DNA of 64,000 nt from Oculatella sp. LEGE 06141 (GCF_015207605.1 NZ_JADEWO010000010.1:62001-126000); one strand, 5' to 3'. Positions 1 through 9,874 are shown, counted from the stretch's first letter. The notes: generated by a model not told the origin, from the sequence alone. A program made the numbers and translations.

Positions 1-774
1 GGCTTGATTCCACGGAGTTGATTCGGGTGCCCCTACCAGCAAGGCTTTGAGGTTGGGATGACTCTTAACAACCTCGGCGATCGCTTCTAAAAAGTAGTCC
101 TGTCCTTTCCAATTATCCAACCGACCCACATTGCTAATCAGCCAGTCATCATCGGATACGCCAAATTCGGCTCTCAATGCAGCCACATCATTGGGATCGA
201 ATTGCTCATAAACAGTGGAATTGAATCCATCATAAACAACCTTACCCTGTGCGGCCGGAATGCCAGCCTCACGGTACACCGTTTCAATCGCTTTGGACAT
301 GTAAATGAATTGATCTACCCCTCCTGCCAAGCGCCGATCGAAAGACGATAGCCCCTTTAGCGTTCGAATATGACAAATTTGACGCACGTTCGCCAATTTT
401 GCCGCCATCACGGTGTAGCGATCTTTGGGCAAATTATCATTGTGATGCACCAGGTCAATTTTTTCTCGCTTAATTAAACTCGCGGTGCGAGCCACCACAG
501 AAGCCGCCCACGATGCCCGTTCTACACGGTGCTGAAACTTGGCGATCGCGCTTTTGGGCGTTCTGGGAGGCTGGATTTGCTCCCCTAAACTCAGCACCTT
601 TACCCCAATGTCGTCAAAGGGTTGGCGATACGGGTGATTGGCTTTGTGAAACAGCACCATTGGTTCATAGCGGCTAGTATCCAGATGGCGAACTAACTCA
701 TACAAACCCGTTACCGTGCCCCCAACCACTCCAGGCAACTCAACATACAAAATTCGATGACGCTTTAAGCTCAT
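1..774 (-). CDS. GT4-family glycosyltransferase, N-terminal part (cut by left edge)
   Basis: The frame read leftward from an ATG at 774 stays open to base 1, giving about 258 codons. The product starts MSLKRHRILYVELPG, and the glycine-rich stretch GVVGGTVTGL follows at about residues 15-24, as in GT-B glycosyltransferases that bind the acceptor with the N-terminal Rossmann domain. The segment VGRLDNWKGQDYFLEAI near residue 217 is the start of the C-terminal GT4 donor domain. The catalytic E-x7-E region lies beyond the window. It is the second gene of a leftward pair, 26 bp after the stop of the upstream GT4 gene, so co-transcription is likely. It probably transfers a sugar during exopolysaccharide assembly on the cytoplasmic face of the membrane. 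Donor and acceptor cannot be read from sequence. Confidence 0.85.
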   Translation of the reverse strand, partial: MSLKRHRILYVELPGVVGGTVTGLYELVRHLDTSRYEPMVLFHKANHPYRQPFDDIGVKVLSLGEQIQPPRTPKSAIAKFQHRVERASWAASVVARTASLIKREKIDLVHHNDNLPKDRYTVMAAKLANVRQICHIRTLKGLSSFDRRLAGGVDQFIYMSKAIETVYREAGIPAAQGKVVYDGFNSTVYEQFDPNDVAALRAEFGVSDDDWLISNVGRLDNWKGQDYFLEAIAEVVKSHPNLKALLVGAPESTPWNQA

Positions 775-800
775 TGACTTCCCCCAAAAATGAGCGGATT

Positions 801-1907
801 TTAAGCAATGCCCAAGGCATTACAGTAGTGCTGAGTAACAGCCTTGATTGAGAACTGTTCCAGCCAGTCTGGATCAATTGGTTTCGCATTGCCCGATAAC
901 ACACTGCCGATCGACTCGGCCAACGCCGAACTGTCTCCAACGGGTGTAAGGTAGCCATATGCACCGTTGTTCAAAATCTCAGACGGCCCACTGCGGCAGT
1001 TGGTGGAAACGACCGGCGTTCCTAACGCTAACGCCTCGGCTACTACATTTCCAAAGCCTTCCCAGGCCGAGGACAGCGTAAATACGGCAGCTTTTGCCAT
1101 ATAGGGATAGGGATTTTTGACATATCCCGGCAATGAAACATCTTGCTCAACGCCCAGTTCTTTAGCCAACGCTTCCAGTTGTTCCCGTTCAGGCCCCCAG
1201 CCTAAGATCACAAGCTTCGCAGGTCGGGTTTGCCGCACCTGAGCAAAAGCTCGAATCAGTGTGGGAAAGTCTTTTTGCGGCTCCATTTTGCCGACTCCCA
1301 GAATCACAGGGGGCTGACCGGGGCCAAACCAGGGATGATCGATCGCTTCCTCTGACCTAGTGACGATATCGGGGGCGATCGCCGGATTGTAAATCACTTC
1401 AATTCGCTCAGACGAGATCCCGGTCGCGTCGATCAAATCTTCGGCAACTCCGTTAGAGATGGCAACAATCACATCAGCCAATGGATAGGATAGGCGTGCC
1501 GCCAGGGGAGACAAACGCCCGCTCAGCCGAGCATCATGTTTAGCCCGTTGCGACAGCGTGTTTTGTTCGCAAACCAGAACGCGTGTAGAGACTCCAGAAA
1601 ACCGTTTCGCCAGAATAGCCACTTCATTGGAATAATGCAGAGCAGAGAGCAGAGCAATGGGCTGTTCTTGACGCAGGTATTGCTTGAGTGCGTTGAAACT
1701 GGCAGGCAGGCTGGGAGCCGATAAATCAACAATTTTAACTTCAGGCGGAATCCGCCAGAGGTGAGGGCTGCTAGCACTACCAAGGACAAAATCTACTTTA
1801 TAGCCTCGCTCCGCAAAACCACGGGCTAAGTTGATCATTGCTCCTTCTGCTCCACCGCCACCGATGGATCTTAGGAAGAAAGCAATACGAGTCGGGACAT
1901 CATTCAT
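801..1907 (-). CDS. GT4-family glycosyltransferase
   Basis: The product has 368 residues, normal for GT4. Its N-terminus FLRSIGGGGAEGAMINLARG is the typical glycine-rich acceptor-domain loop. The C-terminal donor domain shows GVGKMEPQKDFPTLIRAF and an intact E-x7-E motif in EGFGNVVAEALALGTPVV. It is probably a retaining transferase using a nucleotide sugar in polysaccharide assembly. It leads the leftward pair and is divergent from the large rightward locus, with a 680 bp spacer between them. The ATG at 1907 places the start directly before the first beta strand, which fits the family. Substrate unknown. Confidence 0.9.
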   Translation of the reverse strand: MNDVPTRIAFFLRSIGGGGAEGAMINLARGFAERGYKVDFVLGSASSPHLWRIPPEVKIVDLSAPSLPASFNALKQYLRQEQPIALLSALHYSNEVAILAKRFSGVSTRVLVCEQNTLSQRAKHDARLSGRLSPLAARLSYPLADVIVAISNGVAEDLIDATGISSERIEVIYNPAIAPDIVTRSEEAIDHPWFGPGQPPVILGVGKMEPQKDFPTLIRAFAQVRQTRPAKLVILGWGPEREQLEALAKELGVEQDVSLPGYVKNPYPYMAKAAVFTLSSAWEGFGNVVAEALALGTPVVSTNCRSGPSEILNNGAYGYLTPVGDSSALAESIGSVLSGNAKPIDPDWLEQFSIKAVTQHYCNALGIA

Positions 1908-2587
1908 AGCAGAGACTCTCCCACCTGTCTGAACAAGGTGCTAGCCGTGAAGGGTTTGGAATGAGATCACTGAGCAGGGATGAACACTACAACAGGGGGC
2001 TACGCGGCGATCGCGCACACTCAAGGAAGCATGAAAGCCGCAACCTGTCTGGGAAATCACCGGATCTTGATCTGCGATCGCGCAAACCTAGTATAGAGAT
2101 ACGCCGCCGTTTCTGGCGTTTCAGGATTATCTCAGTAGTTTTTCGAGTGCTTCATCCGAACTTTATGGGTTTATCTCACTTCATAGCAAAACTCAACTCA
2201 ATCGAGCGCCACTCCTCCGTGATCTAACGCATCCAAGAACAGAGTCAACCGGGTGGCTTGCCAGGGGTAAAACCAGGCGATCGCCTGCATTTGCAACGTT
2301 CAAGCGTTAATGAAGCGGTTATATAGCACTAGCAAAAATACTGAAACATCCTTTACTGAGTTAGAAAAAGCTGCGTAGTTGCATCCGCCGCAATTTAAGG
2401 TTTTGTCAAAGTCACGCGTTTTTACCGGAATGGACAGAAATCAATCGTTAATAACTTTAGGATTGCCGTCTTGTTTGTTCCGTGTCCTCTAACCCTGCTA
2501 ACCCTACAGGAATTACATCAGACCACTTAGGGTTGAATTCAGTATAGAAAACAACGTGCCATTCCAGTCTAGAGCTTCGGAGATGTA
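1908..2587. other. Divergent intergenic region of the polysaccharide locus
   Basis: This 680 bp spacer separates the leftward and rightward glycosyltransferase genes and must carry promoters for both. It contains several HIP1-type GCGATCGC sites. An 88-codon frame at 1961-2227 is rich in Arg and Ser, runs across HIP1 sites and matches no family I know, so I do not call it. No clear operator or terminator was found. Confidence 0.5.
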
Positions 2588-3871
2588 ATGTTAAAAACGA
2601 CTTCCGAGTTAGCGCGCGATCGCTGCACTAGCAATCTCCGCATTCTCCTGTTTGACCTATCTATCCGTGGACATCATCCCAGCTATATCAAATACTTAAT
2701 TCGCTATTGGCAAACGCAGCAGTTGCCAGGACATCTCGACATTGTGACCTCTCCACTGTTTTTGGATGAACATGCAGATGTTGTGGCGCTCGCAGATGAT
2801 AGTCAGTCGATTCAGTTTACGCCAATTACAGCCGCAGAAGAGGCGGCACTGCGCGATCGCAGCACCGGAGTGAATCGGCTTAAACGCTCGTTTCAGGAAT
2901 GGAGTTTGTTCTGTCAATACTCTGCGGCTTTAAAGGCAAGCGAGTCGTTGATTCTCTATTTTGATACGTTTCAGCCGCCCATTTCGCTAGGGATGAGGTC
3001 ACCCTGTCCCTTTTCCGGAATTTATTTTAGACCCACGTTTCACTACAACAGCTTCGGATCATCCCCCAAACCAACGCCCCAGAAACCGTCCTTGAAAGCC
3101 TGGGTACAGCAGAAACGAGAAACAACATCCCTTCGCCGCGTCCTTTATCATCCCCAGCTTCAAACCCTGTTTTGCTTAGATCCGTTCGCCGTTCAGCAAA
3201 TGGATGTGGCGTATCCTGGCTCTAAAGCGGTGTACCTTCCCGACCCAGTAGAAATTCACCCTCCCGTACTGGCTGAAGCAGAACGCCTGAAAGCCGAGTT
3301 GGGCATAGAACCCAATCGCAAAGTCTGTTTGCTGTTTGGAGCGCTAACACACCGCAAAGGCGTTTTTCAGCTTTTAGACGCGATTTCAATGCTGCCCCCT
3401 GTCCTTTGCCAGCAGTTGTGTGTGGTGCTGGTGGGTGAATCAAAGCTAGTAACCGAGTTGAATACGCGGATGGCAACGATCGCACAGCACAAGCCAGTAC
3501 AGTTTATTCACCAATACGAATTCGTTGCGGATGCCGCCATCCCCAACTATTTTCAAATGACTGATATTGTACTGGCTCCGTATCAGCAGCATGTAGGCAT
3601 GAGCGGCATTCTGCTGCACGCTGCCGCGGCTCAAAAGCCAGTGTTAAGTTCCGATTACGGATTAATGGGTGAGGTCGTTCGTCGTTACAAGTTGGGTTTA
3701 ACCGTAGATTCAACCCGTCCTGAAGACATTGCTAAAGGATTGACGCAGTGTTTGCTCAAGGATTCAGACACACTAGGCGATCGCGCCAGAATGCAAGCCT
3801 TTGCCGATGAAAATCAAGCTGAACGCTTTGCATCAACGGTTTTTCAACACCTGAACGTTCCCTCAATGTAA
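2588..3871 (+). CDS. GT4-like glycosyltransferase with degenerate catalytic motif
   Basis: The product has 427 residues. The ATG at 2588 is preceded by GGAG at 2579-2582. The N-terminal domain begins LRILLFDLSIRGHHPSYIK. The C-terminal GT4 domain is recognisable from LLFGALTHRKGVFQLLDAI (about residues 253-271) and AAAAQKPVLSSDYGLMGEVV. At the position of the usual E-x7-E motif it reads GMSGILLHAAAAQ, so both glutamates appear to be missing. It may be a divergent or inactive GT-B protein, or it may use other residues. It is the first gene of the rightward locus, 53 bp upstream of the heparinase-like gene. Function in polysaccharide synthesis is inferred from context. Confidence 0.75.
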   Translation: MLKTTSELARDRCTSNLRILLFDLSIRGHHPSYIKYLIRYWQTQQLPGHLDIVTSPLFLDEHADVVALADDSQSIQFTPITAAEEAALRDRSTGVNRLKRSFQEWSLFCQYSAALKASESLILYFDTFQPPISLGMRSPCPFSGIYFRPTFHYNSFGSSPKPTPQKPSLKAWVQQKRETTSLRRVLYHPQLQTLFCLDPFAVQQMDVAYPGSKAVYLPDPVEIHPPVLAEAERLKAELGIEPNRKVCLLFGALTHRKGVFQLLDAISMLPPVLCQQLCVVLVGESKLVTELNTRMATIAQHKPVQFIHQYEFVADAAIPNYFQMTDIVLAPYQQHVGMSGILLHAAAAQKPVLSSDYGLMGEVVRRYKLGLTVDSTRPEDIAKGLTQCLLKDSDTLGDRARMQAFADENQAERFASTVFQHLNVPSM

Positions 3872-3924
3872 TGGCATCTGCTAGCGAATTGGGTCATGCC
3901 CTTGAACACCGTTACTAACTACGA

Positions 3925-6186
3925 ATGCAACTTTGCCCTCAGTCCATCACGTTTTCATCTGAACCGGTTTTTGATGCCGAACGAATTCTCAATAAAGCAA
4001 AGAAAACGGTAGTTTGGCCGTTTGTATTAGCCACGTTCTTTGAAACGAAACGAGTGGCATACACGGCACAGACGGCATCTCCCGTCATCCTATCGTTGGC
4101 AACCGTTTACGAAACGTATCCGCGCCGCATTCGCAGGCTGTTTGCTCAGCTTGATTTAGATCGTCCCGGTCTGGAATCCGTCAAGGCTGCGGTGGTCCAG
4201 CGCCAGTGGGTCAAAGCCTGTGAAGCGCTAGTGAATTACTATGAAACTCACGACACTCCGCAACGGCTTAAGGCGGTGGGCAGTCGCTATCGGGCGATCG
4301 CCTATATGCTGCCGCAGCAAATTCTTCAGGATCAGTTCACGTTTCAAAAGCACCAGGGCACTGTTGAACGACACCCAAATGGGCAGCTCAATTGGGCGCA
4401 CTGTGGTTCAAACAACGATCGAGAGTGGGCCTGGTTCCTCAACCGTCATTACCATTTGCTGAACCTGCTGATGGCTTATCAACGCACAGGCAACTCAGCC
4501 TATGTGCATTGCATTAACCATCACTTGCTCGATTGGATTACCTCCAGTTTTTCCGCCCCAAAACAGTGGTGGGCACAATGGCGAGGGCGAGAGGTGGCGA
4601 TGCGGGTAATGCATTGGGCTTCGCTGTTTTACAGCCTCTCGTCTCCAGATGAACTCACCCCAGCCGTGCGAATTTTAATGCTGTCGAGTTTGCTCGATCA
4701 TGCGCTTTACCTCCGCCATCTGCACACATGGGGGGCAAACTGGCTGTGCCGCGAGATGAACGGACTGGCTACTATTGCGCTGTGCTGGTCAGAGTTTAAG
4801 CAGTCCTCTCAGTGGCTACACAGTTCAATGGAACACATGCTGCGAGAACTCGATCGCCAGGTCTATCCTGATGGGGTGCACAAAGAGTTAACCAGCCACT
4901 ATCACCGCATTGTGCTGCATGACTTCAAAGATGTAGCCGAATTACTGGAATTGACCGGAAACCCAGTTCCAGATAAGCTCAACGCTCGCTTGGAGCAAAT
5001 GTTTAACTATTTAGCCTACTCCATGTGCCCCAAGGGACGCGGCGTGCTAAATAATGATTCCGACCAAGACTACAACCGCCCCCTGATTCGTAACGCCGCC
5101 ATTCGCTACCAGCGACCCGACTGGACTTACATTGCCAGTTGGGGCAAGGCCGGAAACCAGCCAGAGAAAGAGCCATCTACCGTTTTTCCGTGGGCAGGGC
5201 AAGTTATATCGCGCAGCGGTTGGGATACCCAGGCACACTGGTCTTTTTTTGATGTGGGGCCATTAGGCATCAACTACCACATTCATTACGACAAGCTGCA
5301 TTTGTCGATCGCAGCGCACGGCAGACACCTGCTGGTCGATAGTGGCCGCTACCGCTATATTCGCGATCAGGCACGACAGTATTTTCGCAATTCTGCTAGC
5401 CACAACGTCATTTTGATAGACGGCAAAGGACAGGGCAAAGATACAGAGAAGTGGGACACCCCCATGAGCGGCAACTATGCCATTACGCCTACCTTTGATT
5501 TTGCCTGGGGCACCTTCGACGGCACGTTCAACAGGCTGCAAGGCAAGGCAAAGCACTCACGAGCCGTGGTGTACGTGCGCGATCGCTACTGGGTTGTGGT
5601 AGACCACATTGAAACCGATCGCCCCCGCACCATTGAACCCCTCTGGCACTTCCATCCCTCCTGCACAGTAGCGGTGGAGGGGAATTCCGTTGTAACGACC
5701 GATCCGGATGTGGGTAATTTGCGAATTGTTCCAGCCTCCTTGTCTGCCTGGACGATCAATGTCGTGTCTGGACAGCAGAATCCAGTACAGGGCTGGTGGA
5801 GCCGTGAATACAACCACATTGTGCCGAACGCAACAGCGGTTTACTCCACCACCGTTTCAGCCTCAACCACGTTTGCCTGGGTGCTGTATCCAGCCAAGGG
5901 AAAGGTGCCTGTTGTTCAGGTTGATCTGCTTCCGGCTCCGGCGGGTGCTATTCGGTTGGCGATCGCCCAACCCGGAGAAGCGCCCGATGAAATTGCCGTC
6001 TGCCTCAACAGCCATCAACCCGTTAACCTGGCTGGCAATTTAACCCTGATCGGCAACTGTGCCGTATTGCAGGCCGGGAAGCCGCCTCAGGTGGCGCAGG
6101 GCAGCATCCTTCAGACCAATAAAACGGTTGTGGCAAAGCATCCCTCGCGGCACTCACGCCTGCCTCTGGCCGGAGGCAAAGTATGA
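3925..6186 (+). CDS. Heparinase II/III family protein (putative polysaccharide lyase)
   Basis: The product has 753 residues. An alpha-helical N-terminal half (about 60-380) with repeated Trp/His-rich helices resembles the alpha/alpha toroid of alginate and heparin lyases. A beta-sandwich C-terminal half starts near 420. The heparinase II/III signature is visible as YHIHYDKLHLSIAAHGRHLL (about 451-470), followed by VDSGRYRYI and SASHNVILIDGKGQ. Candidate catalytic residues are Asn272, His319, Tyr326 and His452, by analogy with the family. No signal peptide is obvious, so the cellular location is unclear. Such proteins cleave uronic-acid polysaccharides by beta-elimination and occur in exopolysaccharide loci. 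The stop overlaps the next gene's ATG by 4 bp (ATGA), indicating translational coupling. Confidence 0.85.
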   Translation: MQLCPQSITFSSEPVFDAERILNKAKKTVVWPFVLATFFETKRVAYTAQTASPVILSLATVYETYPRRIRRLFAQLDLDRPGLESVKAAVVQRQWVKACEALVNYYETHDTPQRLKAVGSRYRAIAYMLPQQILQDQFTFQKHQGTVERHPNGQLNWAHCGSNNDREWAWFLNRHYHLLNLLMAYQRTGNSAYVHCINHHLLDWITSSFSAPKQWWAQWRGREVAMRVMHWASLFYSLSSPDELTPAVRILMLSSLLDHALYLRHLHTWGANWLCREMNGLATIALCWSEFKQSSQWLHSSMEHMLRELDRQVYPDGVHKELTSHYHRIVLHDFKDVAELLELTGNPVPDKLNARLEQMFNYLAYSMCPKGRGVLNNDSDQDYNRPLIRNAAIRYQRPDWTYIASWGKAGNQPEKEPSTVFPWAGQVISRSGWDTQAHWSFFDVGPLGINYHIHYDKLHLSIAAHGRHLLVDSGRYRYIRDQARQYFRNSASHNVILIDGKGQGKDTEKWDTPMSGNYAITPTFDFAWGTFDGTFNRLQGKAKHSRAVVYVRDRYWVVVDHIETDRPRTIEPLWHFHPSCTVAVEGNSVVTTDPDVGNLRIVPASLSAWTINVVSGQQNPVQGWWSREYNHIVPNATAVYSTTVSASTTFAWVLYPAKGKVPVVQVDLLPAPAGAIRLAIAQPGEAPDEIAVCLNSHQPVNLAGNLTLIGNCAVLQAGKPPQVAQGSILQTNKTVVAKHPSRHSRLPLAGGKV

Positions 6187-7325
6187 ACCCTCGCGTTGCC
6201 TGGTTGTTAACCTCCTCCAAATACTACTGGCACCCGGCTCTAAGCGAGTTTGCCCGGTGTTTCCCCCAACTCACGGTGTTTGCACCTAACTGGAACGGTT
6301 ACGCCCTGGGCTATGAAAATGGGTTTGCGATCGAGACATTTGCTAAGCCCAAAATTATTCCAATTACCAGATCTGCGACGGGCTACGGCTCTAATTTCAC
6401 CTACTTACCGCTAACGATCATCAGCCGTTTGCTGCGCCTGCGCCCCCAACTGATTTTTGCCAACTCCTTCGGCATTTGGACGATTCTATCCCTATTGCTT
6501 AAGCCGTTAGGCCAGTGGCGAGTGGTCATTGCCTACGAAGGCAGTTCCCCCAGTGTCGATTATCGCCACTCGCCCTGGCGAACAGCGGTGCGGCGGTGGA
6601 TGGTGCGGGCAGCAGATGCTTGCATTAGCAACAGTCAGGCCGGAAAAGCGTACTTGGTTGACGTGCTAAAGGCTCCAGCCGATCGCGTCTTTGCCCATCC
6701 CTACCAGCTTGCGGTTCCCAACTCGTTAGGAGGATTGACGACCGCAACGGAGCTGGATCTATCTCACCATCACCGTCCTATTTTTTTGTTTGTCGGACGA
6801 ATCGTGCCCCGTAAAGGATTGCGGCAGTTGCTAGAAGCCTGTGCGCTGTTACAACAGTGGGGGTGCGATCGCTACACCTTACTCATTGCGGGTGAAGGAT
6901 GGCAGCGCTCAGAGCTAGAAGTCTTTTGCCAAGAACATCAATTGGGCGATCGCGTTCAATGGTTGGGGCAGGTAGATTACAGCCAGTTGGGTGCCTATTA
7001 CCGCCAGAGTGATGTGTTTGTGCTGCCAACGCTAGAAGACACCTGGGGTGTAGTGATTTTAGAGGCGATGGCGTTTGGCAAACCGCTGCTCTGTTCCAGG
7101 GATGCAGGTGCAGCAGAGTTAATGGTGGATGGCGAAAACGGCTACTGTTTCGATCCACAACAGCCGGAAGCGCTGGCTCAAAAAATGCAGCACTTGATTC
7201 ATAACCCAAACCTGATCGCAGGCATGGGACAACAATCACAGAAGTTGATTGAGCCATGTACGCCTGAGTTGGCCGCTCAGTTTTTGAGCAATGTCGCGTC
7301 GTTTGTGCTGGAGGAGCAACGATAA
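6183..7325 (+). CDS. GT4-family glycosyltransferase (paralogue A)
   Basis: The product has 380 residues and starts MNPRVAWLLTSSKYYWHP. The C-terminal donor domain shows FLFVGRIVPRKGLRQLLEA. The catalytic motif reads DTWGVVILEAMAFGKPLL, with Asp where the first Glu of E-x7-E usually stands. The start overlaps the heparinase-like gene by 4 bp, and its stop shares one base with the next ATG (TAATG), so the three are probably coupled. It is closely similar along its length to the GT4 gene at 8711-9868: both share SATGYGSNFTYLPL and VVIAYEGSSP. This implies a tandem duplication around the CapK-like gene. Sugar specificity unknown. Confidence 0.9.
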   Translation: MNPRVAWLLTSSKYYWHPALSEFARCFPQLTVFAPNWNGYALGYENGFAIETFAKPKIIPITRSATGYGSNFTYLPLTIISRLLRLRPQLIFANSFGIWTILSLLLKPLGQWRVVIAYEGSSPSVDYRHSPWRTAVRRWMVRAADACISNSQAGKAYLVDVLKAPADRVFAHPYQLAVPNSLGGLTTATELDLSHHHRPIFLFVGRIVPRKGLRQLLEACALLQQWGCDRYTLLIAGEGWQRSELEVFCQEHQLGDRVQWLGQVDYSQLGAYYRQSDVFVLPTLEDTWGVVILEAMAFGKPLLCSRDAGAAELMVDGENGYCFDPQQPEALAQKMQHLIHNPNLIAGMGQQSQKLIEPCTPELAAQFLSNVASFVLEEQR

Positions 7326-8680
7326 TGTGGTGGCTTTTACGAGCAGTAGTAAAACGGTTCTCTCGGTTCAAAGATGTGGACGCGGCGATCGCAGAACGGC
7401 AGCGCTTCGAGCAACTGTCGCGATCGGAGATTCAGCAACATCAACTAGAGCGATTCAACCATCTCTGGCAGTTTGCCTGTGCCCATGTTCCTTACTATCG
7501 CGAATTGCAGCAAGAACAGCAGCTTCCCCTGAGCTTCAACTCGTTAGCTGAAATTTCGGCCAATGTGCCTATTTTAGATAAAGCCACGGTGCAGGCTGAT
7601 TTTGAACGATTTTTGCCCGATCCGCCGCCGCCCGGATTTTGGAGCCAAACCAGCGGCTCAACGGGTACACCCATGAAATGCTACTGGGAGACAGCCGCTT
7701 ACATCGAGAGCCAACGCGACAAATACTATCATCAAAGCCTCTGGGGACTGAGCGTCTGGGATAAGACAGCAACCCTCTGGGGCTTTTCTCACTTTTTTCA
7801 GGAGAATTGGAAAGGAAAAGTTAAATTTATTAAAGACAAATTCCTGGAGAAGATTCGCAACAAAATTGTTTTTTCGGTTTACCGGATCGATCAGGCCGAT
7901 TTACGAAGGTGGTATCGTCGTATCCAAAAAGAGCAGGTGCGGTTCCTCTATGCCTTGCCGAATGTGGCTCACTTATGGGCAAAAGCCAACGCCAAAGAGC
8001 CGCCACTCAACAGTTTGAAGCTGGTGGTAGTGGGCGGAGAGCCGCTGTTTCCGTACCAGAAAGACTTAATTGAGCAGGTCTGCAATTGCCCTGTGGCGAT
8101 CGAATACGGAACCATTGAAATGGGTCTACTGACGGCCTCTTATCCAGACTCCGCCATGCATGTCTGCGAGCGAGGTGTTTTATTAGAGACGCTGCCCACG
8201 GCCACCGGAATGTATGAAATTGTGGTCACAAACCTAAGAAATCACGGGTTTCCGCTCATTCGCTACAAAATTGGTGACTTAACCGATGCCCCTCTCTCAA
8301 CGCCACCCCAGGGAACGGCTACCGTAGGAGCCATCATTGGCCGCACCCGCGATGTGTTTCTTTGTGCGTCAGGGCAAGTCTTAAATGGACTGGCCTTTAG
8401 TCGATTTTTTAAGGATTTTCCTGAAATTGCCCAATATCAAGTGATTCAAGAATCAGTCGATCGCGTCACGGTGCGACTCGTATGTTGGACTCCTCTTTCA
8501 CCCAGGCTTCGCACCACAATTGAAACCAAGCTGGTGCAAATTCTGGGGCAGGAAACGGTGATTGAACTTCAAGAGGTCGAAAAAATTGAGCCGACGAGCG
8601 CAGGCAAACACCGCTTCATTATCAGTAAAGTGGCTGTCCCATCTGAACCACCCCTGGCAAATGTATCAGAAAAACCTTAA
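7325..8680 (+). CDS. CapK/PaaK-like adenylate-forming enzyme
   Basis: The product has 451 residues. The AMP-binding P-loop-like motif QTSGSTGTPMK lies at about residues 108-118, and EYGTIEMGL near 263 is the second conserved block of phenylacetate-CoA-ligase-like enzymes. A C-terminal lid domain with KHRFIISKV closes the protein. Members called CapK occur in capsule and exopolysaccharide loci, where they may activate an acyl or aryl acid for attachment to the glycan. Catabolic PaaK is an alternative name only, because no phenylacetate genes are nearby. Its ATG overlaps the previous stop by one base, and it sits between two paralogous GT4 genes. Substrate not predictable. Confidence 0.85.
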   Translation: MWWLLRAVVKRFSRFKDVDAAIAERQRFEQLSRSEIQQHQLERFNHLWQFACAHVPYYRELQQEQQLPLSFNSLAEISANVPILDKATVQADFERFLPDPPPPGFWSQTSGSTGTPMKCYWETAAYIESQRDKYYHQSLWGLSVWDKTATLWGFSHFFQENWKGKVKFIKDKFLEKIRNKIVFSVYRIDQADLRRWYRRIQKEQVRFLYALPNVAHLWAKANAKEPPLNSLKLVVVGGEPLFPYQKDLIEQVCNCPVAIEYGTIEMGLLTASYPDSAMHVCERGVLLETLPTATGMYEIVVTNLRNHGFPLIRYKIGDLTDAPLSTPPQGTATVGAIIGRTRDVFLCASGQVLNGLAFSRFFKDFPEIAQYQVIQESVDRVTVRLVCWTPLSPRLRTTIETKLVQILGQETVIELQEVEKIEPTSAGKHRFIISKVAVPSEPPLANVSEKP

Positions 8681-8710
8681 GACCCTAGGTCAATCAAGAG
8701 GAACCCCCCT

Positions 8711-9868
8711 ATGCACAGTGTCATGAAGAACCCTCGCGTTGCGTGGTTACTGACCTCAGCCTTTTACTATTGGCAACCGCCAATGGCCAGCTTCTCTAAG
8801 CTCTTTCCGCAGACCACCATTTTTACGAGCCGCTGGCATGGGTTTGCCCCTGGCCTGGAAGACTCGTTCCAGGTCGAAATTGTAGGCGAACGTAAAATTA
8901 TTCAGCTCTCTGAATCTGCCACCGGATACGGTTCCAACTTCACCTATCTGCCGCTGAATATTGTCAATCGGTTGCTGCGGTTCAAGCCGCAGGTCATCTT
9001 TTCCAATTCCTTTGGCGTTTGGACGGTTTTATCATTACTGTTCAAACCGATCGGACGCTGGCGCGTGGTAATTGCCTACGAAGGCAGTTCTCCCGATGTA
9101 GACTACCGCAACTCTCCCTTGCGGCTGGCGCTGCGGCGGCTGATGGTATGGGCGGCGGATGCCTGTATCACCAACAGTCATGGTGGAAAAGACTATCTCA
9201 TTGACGTACTCAACGCGCCGGAGTCGGAAGTCTTTTTGCAACCCTACGAAGTGCCCTCTGCCCAGGCGCTGCTGCAATCGGCTGAAGCCAGTGCGATCGC
9301 CCAATTGCCGCACCAGCGACCCATCTTTATCTTTGTTGGCAGCCTCAAAAAACGGAAGGGGTTACACCTGCTGTTAGAAGCCTGCGCCCAGTTAAAGCAA
9401 CAGGGATGCGACCAATACACGTTACTCATTGTTGGCAGCGGCTCGCAGCAGCAAGAGCTGGAAGCCTTTTGCCAGCAGCACGACTTAACCAACTGTGTGC
9501 AATGGGTGGGGCAGGTAGACTATAGCCAGTTAGGAGCCTACTTCAAACAGGCCGATGTCTTTGTCTTACCCACGCTAGAAGATACCTGGGGTATGGTTGT
9601 CCTAGAGGCAATGGCTCTGGGTAAAGCCATCCTCTGTTCTAAGTTTGCTGGGGCATCCGAACTCGTCATTGACGATCAAAATGGTTATGTTTTCGATCCA
9701 ACCGACGCTGCCGCTGTAGCAACTGTTATTCGCCGTTTCGTAGACGAGCCAAGCCTGAGCGTCCGTATGGGGCAACAGTCAGAGCAAATCATGGCTCAAT
9801 ACACTCCAGAGGCCGCCGCAGAATTTTTGGCAAACGTTACTGAGTTTGTCCTTCAGCCACAGAAGTAA
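8711..9868 (+). CDS. GT4-family glycosyltransferase (paralogue B)
   Basis: The product has 385 residues. An AGAGGAA ribosome site at 8698-8704 supports the ATG at 8711 over the in-frame ATG at 8723. The sequence mirrors paralogue A: KNPRVAWLLTSAFYYW at the N-terminus, IAYEGSSPDVDYRNSP mid-protein, and DTWGMVVLEAMALGKAIL in the catalytic region, again with Asp replacing the first Glu. It ends 6 bp before the next GT4 gene. The pair probably arose by duplication and may add two related sugars, or the same sugar at two positions. This last point is inference. Confidence 0.9.
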   Translation: MHSVMKNPRVAWLLTSAFYYWQPPMASFSKLFPQTTIFTSRWHGFAPGLEDSFQVEIVGERKIIQLSESATGYGSNFTYLPLNIVNRLLRFKPQVIFSNSFGVWTVLSLLFKPIGRWRVVIAYEGSSPDVDYRNSPLRLALRRLMVWAADACITNSHGGKDYLIDVLNAPESEVFLQPYEVPSAQALLQSAEASAIAQLPHQRPIFIFVGSLKKRKGLHLLLEACAQLKQQGCDQYTLLIVGSGSQQQELEAFCQQHDLTNCVQWVGQVDYSQLGAYFKQADVFVLPTLEDTWGMVVLEAMALGKAILCSKFAGASELVIDDQNGYVFDPTDAAAVATVIRRFVDEPSLSVRMGQQSEQIMAQYTPEAAAEFLANVTEFVLQPQK

Positions 9869-9874
9869 AAGCTT

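Noticed and set aside
1961-2227. Plus-strand frame of 88 codons in the divergent spacer
   Set aside because: Arg/Ser-rich, crosses HIP1 sites, no ribosome site and no recognisable family.
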